DNA of 64,000 bases. It comes from Pieris napi (Eukaryota; Arthropoda; Insecta; Lepidoptera; Pieridae). The notes below the pieces were generated by a model. The model worked only from the letters and a program-made list of their open reading frames with translations. It was not told the DNA's origin and did no database searches. Below, piece after piece: positions 59,601 to 64,000 of this stretch (positions are counted from its first letter, which is position 1; every line of letters begins with the position of its first letter). Where the stretch lies: assembly GCF_905475465.1 (NCBI RefSeq), contig NC_062244.1:5964501-6028500 (forward strand), written 5' to 3'. The position numbers and the translations under genes are program-made.

Positions 59601-60859
59601 TTCTTAGAACCTACCGTTCCTTAATGCAATTTCATGTAACAATAGATGCGTTCACAATGCGACAGAGTTGTCACTCTTGCGGAAGCGTAATTAGGTGAGA
59701 AATAAAACTAGGTTACAAAAACATAACCGCGCCTTTGTTTTCAGATCCGGTTCGTCGAAACCCAGACGACCAGATCGAGCGGTCTATGTTCCGAGGGCTT
59801 TGCGAGGTGGAGCAGACAACACCACAGACGAAAACAAACCTTTAGAAAACAAGCGAACCAGTCACAGCGCCGACGGAAAGTGTCCAAAATCTCCTGGGTC
59901 CAAAGAAAAGTCCGTTCACGGTACACCCAGAAGATCTCTAGACAAGAATTTCTGCAACGTTTACACACCGCCTCATCTCAGGAATCAAAGATCTCAGACA
60001 GCACACATCGATAGTGAGCCTCCTAGCGAAAACACAACCGTGCCTTTCGGCTGTCAAGTGCCAAATAGTAATAGTGCAATATCAAATAGTGATAATAGTT
60101 ATAAAGAGTTAGAAGGAGAGAGTTTCTATATAGGAGATTATTTTGTTAACGGACAGCTAGGTTTTTACTCACCTAATTTGTACGAATACAACGATATACA
60201 AAACGTCGAAGATTGGAGGACAAATGAAACTGAAGACTTGAATATGTCGCTTCAACAAAATCAAGGCAATATTATTGATAAGGATTATTTATATGACAAA
60301 GATGAAGACGTCGAGAAGAATGAATTGAAGCGAGCGTCACAAGAAATTAATAGAAGTAGTAAGAGAATTATTAAGCAGACTTTTGATTCGGATGTTTTAG
60401 TGATATCGGATCCGATAGGGGAGCCTGTTAGTCCACGATCGACCAGTCCACGTGAGAAAGACGAAAATGAAGTACCAAAAGAGCAGAAAAAGAAGACTAA
60501 ACCAAAATTAGAAGCAAAAGTATCATTAAAACGCGAAGAAAACGATTGGGATGCAGTGTTTGATGATAGTGGTGAATGCCTGGACCCGTCTTTACTAGAA
60601 GAACTTACATCTACTGTTGGGAAGGTGCACATATCAAAAACTAAGAACAATTACGATCAGTATCAAACACGAGGTCAGGCGTTATTCAACGGGCCCTATG
60701 ATGAGACGTTTGCACATGTCGTGGAGGTGTATGATTTTCCAAATGAATTTAAAACGAATGATATATTGTCGTTGTTTAGTGAATATAAAGATACTGGGTT
60801 CGAGATTAAGTGGGTGGATGATACGCATGCCTTAGTTGTATTCAGCAGCGCAAAAATTG
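47625..60859 (+). CDS. R3HCC1L: R3H and coiled-coil domain protein, R3HCC1L-like (partial)
   Basis: This is a predicted RNA-binding protein of the R3HCC1/R3HCC1L family. Five exons are in phase: 47625-47757, 48308-48457, 48542-48615, 57275-57320 and 59745-60859. Exons 1-2 encode the N-terminal helix and R3H domain (FIEDVKEDLKCFF, VLVFPPVSNYRRFLIH, with Arg and His spaced as in R3H). Exon 5 opens with RRPDRAVYVPRALR, an exon-junction-complex binding-like motif typical of the family. It then has an acidic, low-complexity middle and the conserved block WDAVFDDSGECLDPSLLEEL, followed by VVEVYDFPNEFKTNDIL and FEIKWVDDTHALVVFSS, an RRM-like fold. The open frame ends at a GT donor (60860). The human protein continues for about 100 residues, so the last exon(s) lie beyond the window. 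No in-frame ATG exists in exon 1, so the start must come from an upstream exon (candidate at 47543). The 8.7-kb intron 3 is filled with transposons. Confidence 0.92.
48616..50280. other. R3HCC1L intron 3, first part
   Basis: No exon. Around 49424-49450, GGCGGCCTTATTGCTA resembles an antisense LINE 3' end. The frame at 49383-49574 is not recognised. Otherwise AT-rich. Confidence 0.4.
50283..50400 (+). mobile_element. LINE 3' end (GCGATAAGGCCGCC type)
   Basis: GGGTTGCGTGGAAGAGATCG followed by GCGATAAGGCCGCCC is a frequent 3' UTR signature of lepidopteran Jockey-type LINEs. It lies directly upstream of the repeat at 50436. Confidence 0.6.
50436..50814 (+). mobile_element. Repeat with conserved 66-codon frame, copy 2
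   Basis: The plus-strand copy of the unit at 15601-15975, from TTGACGTGATAACGTCTTTA to ACAAACAACCAATATTTT. The 66-codon frame at 50491-50691 is 63/66 identical to copy 1. High similarity implies recent spread. Confidence 0.75.
51365..51587 (+). mobile_element. CTAGCGGATCC..-type repeat, second copy
   Basis: It matches 22233-22466: ACTAGCGGATCCGACAGACG, AAATTGGTCCAGTCGTTTGA and a TTATATATATAAAGAT tail. Confidence 0.7.
52344..52652. mobile_element. Palindromic element, TTAGACCAGGGT ends
   Basis: Arms of about 95 bp (52344-52440 and 52562-52652) are complementary, through AACCATTGGAAAAGGA and TAATATTATAAAAAT-like sequence. The centre contains GATAAACCGTTTTTT and ATCTACAAC, which recall the 9.3-kb and 61.9-kb elements. 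No frame. Confidence 0.65.
53177..54156. mobile_element. 980-bp element with long terminal inverted repeats
   Basis: The ends AAAAATCGGTTGTCTGT..., GTCGGTTTACTGACGAT and ACGTGACAACGTC match on both sides. Nested inside is a second inverted pair at about 53338-53415 and 53868-53945 (GGAACGCCTCAGAGCGAGGT, GCACGAAAAAACATGACTC). The architecture parallels the 15.6/50.4-kb repeat (GTTGTTTGTAAAGTAGGTTT, ACGTGATAACGTC), so the two are probably distant relatives. Confidence 0.7.
54157..55370. other. R3HCC1L intron 3, unrecognised
   Basis: AT-rich sequence with a short TGTATGTATGTACG run near 54490. No repeat or exon recognised. Confidence 0.45.
55375..55973. mobile_element. Possible pogo/Tigger-like DNA element fragment
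   Basis: The right end reads ATAGAGTTTACACTGTA, whose complement TACAGTGTAAACTCTAT resembles pogo-type termini. TTAACGACAA and TATAACGACAAC recur inside. The left end was not matched, so the call is tentative. Confidence 0.35.
56337..56718 (+). mobile_element. CTAGAAGACTC..-type repeat (pair of 34384-34741)
   Basis: From ACTAGAAGACTCGGCCAAGC through GGGGACCACCATGCTTTTGG and GAAATCGGTTAAGTAGTTTA to an AT tail. It matches the minus-strand copy in the PPME1 gene. Confidence 0.7.
57321..59744. other. R3HCC1L intron 4, unrecognised
   Basis: Mostly AT-rich, with a GC-richer patch at 59060-59260 that may be regulatory. No transposon family or exon recognised. Confidence 0.4.
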
Positions 60860-61800
60860 GTAAGTTTTGTATTTTGTTACTTACTGTATCATTGAACTAA
60901 TATAAGTTGCATTTAAAAATAACATATTTAACGAGTATTCGTGATTCGGGGAAGGTGCACTTTCAAAGCGTATATCGAAATATTAAAAAACACTCAATTG
61001 TCACAATAATGTGGCAAATATGATATTTAAAGAAAAAAAACTTTTTGACCGGATTAAAGTTATGTATTATTATTAATTTACAATTATTTAACATAATTTT
61101 AAATTTGTCAAACACCTGGGATCCAATAATATCCAAATTAAAATCTCAAAATAAACATTCCGCGAAAATAGAGGACACCGTGAGCCATTTCTGCCAAAAC
61201 CCTCCATCTTTTAGTCGATACCAACTCCGGGGAAATAAATACAGATAATGCAACTTTTTTCTACAGCTTTGATACTTTTTGACATCCAACACCTTTTGTC
61301 TTCAGTCACCGTGACCACGCACGCTGTAAAGCGCGCGAAACGTCGGTTGAATTTAAAATTATGTTAAATAATTGTAAATTTATAATAATACATTACTTTA
61401 ATCCGGTTAAAAAGTTTTTTTCTTATATGTGTAAAGATTATGTCAATAAAAGACAAAATTAAAAGACATTTTGGTTGTAACGCTTTCACAACTATTGTAT
61501 TTGCCAGTTTTGATCTAATATAGAATTTATTAACATGTAAACAGTAACCACATCGCATGTAGCGATCTGGTCTGATCATCGTTCACGCCTCGACACATTT
61601 CTAGACCAGATTGTAGGTGTAATTAACCAGTCCATAAAAACATTTTATTAATTCTTACAAATACTTATGTAAATGTTGGCGTGTAGTTATTCAATACGTG
61701 CATTTAAAAGATTAAATATGAAGCCAGATAAACGTTATTGTTGTGTTCAATGTGATGGTTCGCAACCTTGTCCATACATAGCTAGGATAAATATTAAATT
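60860..61800. other. R3HCC1L intron downstream of last exon seen
   Basis: AT-rich sequence. A short inverted pair (TTTTTGACCGGATTAAAGTT near 61040 and AATCCGGTTAAAAAG near 61400) brackets about 350 bp and could be another inverted-repeat element of 61035-61420. No exon seen. Confidence 0.45.
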
Positions 61801-62355
61801 TTTTACACGCTTTATATTAGCTTCACCTGTATGTATGTATTAACCGACTCCTTCGGACTCGATTTTGACCCACTTTTAACGGACAGATTTAATTCAAACT
61901 TTGCGCATAATCCGGTCAAATTAGACTAAAAAATAGGGGTACGGTTACAATAATTCGCACTTGGCTGAATATTGGTAGGATTGCTCAATACACTATTATA
62001 AAGGAAATGTGAAAAGTCCTCATCGATCCGACACGTGCAAAAAAATTTACTCCGGGTCAAAGATCACAAAAATGGGTTTTTCGCGATTTTCAGCAAAATG
62101 GTAAGTTTTATCATAAAATTAGTTTAGACAAAAATTGTAGATCAGATAATTATCTATAAAAAATGTCGAAATACTTTTTTTCCTAAGAGCCACCGTTTTT
62201 GAGATATCACGATTCAAAAAGTTGAAAGAGTTGTAATCGTCATAATATGTATAAGTACACCACGTATATACATCACTGAAGCCGTAATACAAGCAAAAAT
62301 ATCGTTCTAACAACAACAAGAAGTTATCACCAACGGAATTCGCTTTCTTCTCGCT

Positions 62356-62895
62356 ATGTATGGAGCTCCTAAAAAAATTACGTGCTTAGATAAATTCAGA
62401 TATGCATGTTTCGTTACAAATACTCGAAATAAAAAACAAGTGCAGTTAGCATGTCTTCCTTCAACCTCAGCGGCTGCTCATCAACATCTTTTTCGGGTAT
62501 ATTACCAAGTTCAAGTGTGGCTTGGTAATCAGTTAGACCCAAAAGACTGGGGTTGGAAGTTGGTCGACAATTCATTAGAGCCAGTTCAGACTTTACTTCC
62601 ACCTGCACCAGAATAACTACTAAACACCATTTTTTGCAACTGTAAAAAGGGATGTAGTGCTAAATGTGGTTGCAAAAAAGTTGACTATTTTGTTCTGTAG
62701 CATGTACTAACTGTCATGCTCCAATGTTGAATTGCCAACAATTGAAGATTCATTTGATGTTGACGAAGAGACATGCGATGTGTCATTATTGGGACAATTT
62801 ATTAACACCCAGAATGAAGAAGATAAAGAAGAAGAAGAAGAGGGAGAAGAAGGCGAAGGAAGAGAAGAAGAACAAGAACAAGAGAAAGCATGATG
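62356..62895 (+). pseudogene. Decayed transposon gene with CXC-like cysteine motif
   Basis: The first frame contains DKFRYACFVTNTRNKKQVQL, ACLPSTSAAAHQHLFRVYYQ and LDPKDWGWKLVDNSLEPVQT, then LPPAPE and a stop. Past the stop in the same frame is NTIFCNCKKGCSAKCGCKKV, a tesmin-like CXC cysteine cluster, ended by another stop. After a frame slip comes an acidic tail with (GAA)n-coded glutamates to a TGA near 62893. It resembles the C-terminus of uncharacterised repetitive proteins in arthropod genomes. The N-terminal part is absent. Function unknown. Confidence 0.65.
62811..62892 (+). repeat. (GAA)n purine-rich tract
   Basis: Degenerate GAA/GAG repeats coding for a glutamate run in the decayed transposon frame. 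The lysine-rich frame seen in another register is a shadow. Confidence 0.75.
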
Positions 62896-63789
62896 ATTTA
62901 GATTCAGACGGATAAATTTTCTTATTTTTTGTAATTTACACCCCTTTCATCATTTTCAACCCTTGTCAATATCTACAGTTATTCAATAGTTTCAAATTAA
63001 ACAGAATTATAAAAGATCAGTGGAATAGGCCTACCGGGGAAACCACATTAAAAAAAAGCGCTAAGTACACTACCTCAAAGGTGGCGTGGAAACGTGTGCA
63101 TATTATGACGATTACAACTCTTTCAACTTTTTGAATCGTTATATCTCAAAAACGGTGGCTCTTAGGAAAAAAAGTATTTAGACATTTTTTATAGATAATT
63201 ATCTGATCTACAATTTTTGTCTAAACTAATTTTATGATAAAACTTACAATTTTGCTGAAAATCGCGAAAAACCCATTTTTGTGATCTTGGACCCCGAGTA
63301 AATTTTTTTGCACGTGCCGGATCGATGAGGACTTTTCACATTTCCTTTATAATAGTGTATTGAGCAATCCTACCAATATTCAGCCAAGTGCGAATTATTG
63401 TAACCTTGGATGTCTAAATTGACCGGACTAGCACCTGTCAAAGATCGATGACAATGCAATAATCCGAAAAAAAAAAAATTTTACAACCAGCGAGCAACCC
63501 ATGCTTTTTCACAATAATACCAGTATTTTTTGTTCATTACCATTTTCAGCCTAAATTAGGAATTATTTTTCACTTTTTAGTTTGATGTGCTTTAAAAGCG
63601 TGTTTTTTAGTTTTTTTCAAACTATTATTTTTTCGTAAGATATCATTAATATGCTAACGAAGTGAATCCTAATATTAAAGAACAAAATTGAGATTGTTAG
63701 TAACGTGTTTGCACCTTAACTGGTGAATCGATTGTATATATTTGAAATGATAGGAACTATACTTATTGTATAAAAACTGAAATAAAATA

Positions 63790-64000
63790 AAATCAGTGGC
63801 GCTATAACCTCTTTAGGTCTAGACCTCAGATTTTTAGTATTATCCTCAAGATGATTTCCTTCACCGTTCGAGCGAAAGTTAAATGCGCACATAGAAAAAA
63901 AGTCCATTGGTGCACAGCCGGGCATCGAAGCTACACCCTCAGAGATGAGAGTCGCACGCTGAAGACACTAGGCCGACATTGCTTGCAAAAACTATAATAT
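63790..64000 (-). mobile_element. tRNA-derived SINE (runs off window end)
   Basis: Antisense copy of the 39.2-kb SINE: CAGTGGCGCTATAACCTC at the tail side, TTAAATGCGCACATAG, GTGCACAGCCGGGCATCGAA (B box complement) and GAGAGTCGCACGCTGAAG near the window edge. Confidence 0.82.

Larger units (their letters stand above)
61908..63430 (+). mobile_element. 1523-bp DNA element with long inverted repeats and GCA duplication
   Basis: The termini TA(A/G)TCCGGTCAA(A/T)TTAGAC extend into arms of roughly 330-380 bp (61908-62265 and 63105-63430), including TACAATAATTCGCACTTGGC. GCA stands at 61905-61907 and 63431-63433. The centre carries a broken gene (62356-62895). A smaller relative is at 9285-9746. Confidence 0.88.
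61801..63630 (+). mobile_element. Dispersed repeat interrupted by a 1.5-kb element
   Basis: The left part 61801-61907 and right part starting 63431 are continuous in the copy at 5093-5345. Between them sits the element 61908-63430. The distal part (about 63530-63625) is inverted relative to the 5.1-kb copy. Confidence 0.75.

Noticed and set aside
60285..60650. 121-codon minus-strand frame
   Set aside because: Antisense shadow of the R3HCC1L coding exon 59745-60859.
62724..62915. Lysine-rich 63-codon frame
   Set aside because: Shadow of the (GAA)n glutamate-coding tail of the decayed transposon gene in another register.

Overview
The window is a gene-bearing piece of an insect nuclear genome, almost certainly Lepidoptera. 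It is AT-rich and has GT-AG introns. The five conserved genes are closest to insect family members. It is dense with repeats of kinds familiar from moths and butterflies: tRNA-derived SINEs, LINE tails ending in TTGACTTTGAC-like or GCGATAAGGCCGCC-like sequence, and many short inverted-repeat DNA elements. These assignments rest on family recognition by eye, because no search was run.

Layout. Positions 1-14816 hold only repeats and unrecognised DNA (5' flank or a large first intron). Positions 14817-27766 (+) hold nine exons of a mitochondrial calcium uptake regulator (MICU2/MICU3 type), 375 residues to the stop; its first exon(s) were not found. Positions 31050-36551 (-) hold a complete ten-exon protein phosphatase methylesterase 1 (398 aa). 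Positions 37271-43071 (+) hold a complete nine-exon ZAD/C2H2 zinc-finger protein (483 aa, nine fingers). Positions 44845-46916 (-) hold a complete five-exon Polycomb-group RING finger 3 protein (225 aa; the l(3)73Ah orthologue of flies). Positions 47625-60859 (+) hold five exons of an R3HCC1L-like protein with an R3H domain, which runs off the 3' end. All splice phases join in frame. The PPME1/ZAD pair and the PCGF3/R3HCC1L pair are head-to-head and share short intergenic promoters of about 720 and 630 bp. The five genes belong to unrelated processes (mitochondrial calcium, PP2A demethylation, transcription, Polycomb repression, RNA binding), so nothing operon-like is implied.

Mobile DNA. The most interesting material is the layered transposon content. 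(1) A 2.3-kb foldback element at 16002-18328 has a TAA target duplication and 14 copies of an 8-bp motif, TGTACGGC or its complement GCCGTACA. It is itself interrupted by a 578-bp palindrome flanked by TA. (2) A 1.5-kb element at 61908-63430 carries a decayed gene for a Cys-rich CXC-like protein. Its insertion site is confirmed by a related unfilled site near 5216. A 462-bp palindrome at 9285-9746 shares its termini and internal motifs, and a third at 52344-52652 shares some internal motifs, which suggests one transposon lineage. (3) A GGGAGCGTTCAAG-ended family has three copies, two with 3-bp duplications. (4) A repeat family with a nearly identical 66-codon frame occurs at 15601-15975 and 50436-50814. 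(5) SINEs include one with a clean 14-bp target duplication (39177-39475) and one split between its A and B boxes by another insertion (10284-10691). Several of these lie within 25-50 bp of MICU splice sites.
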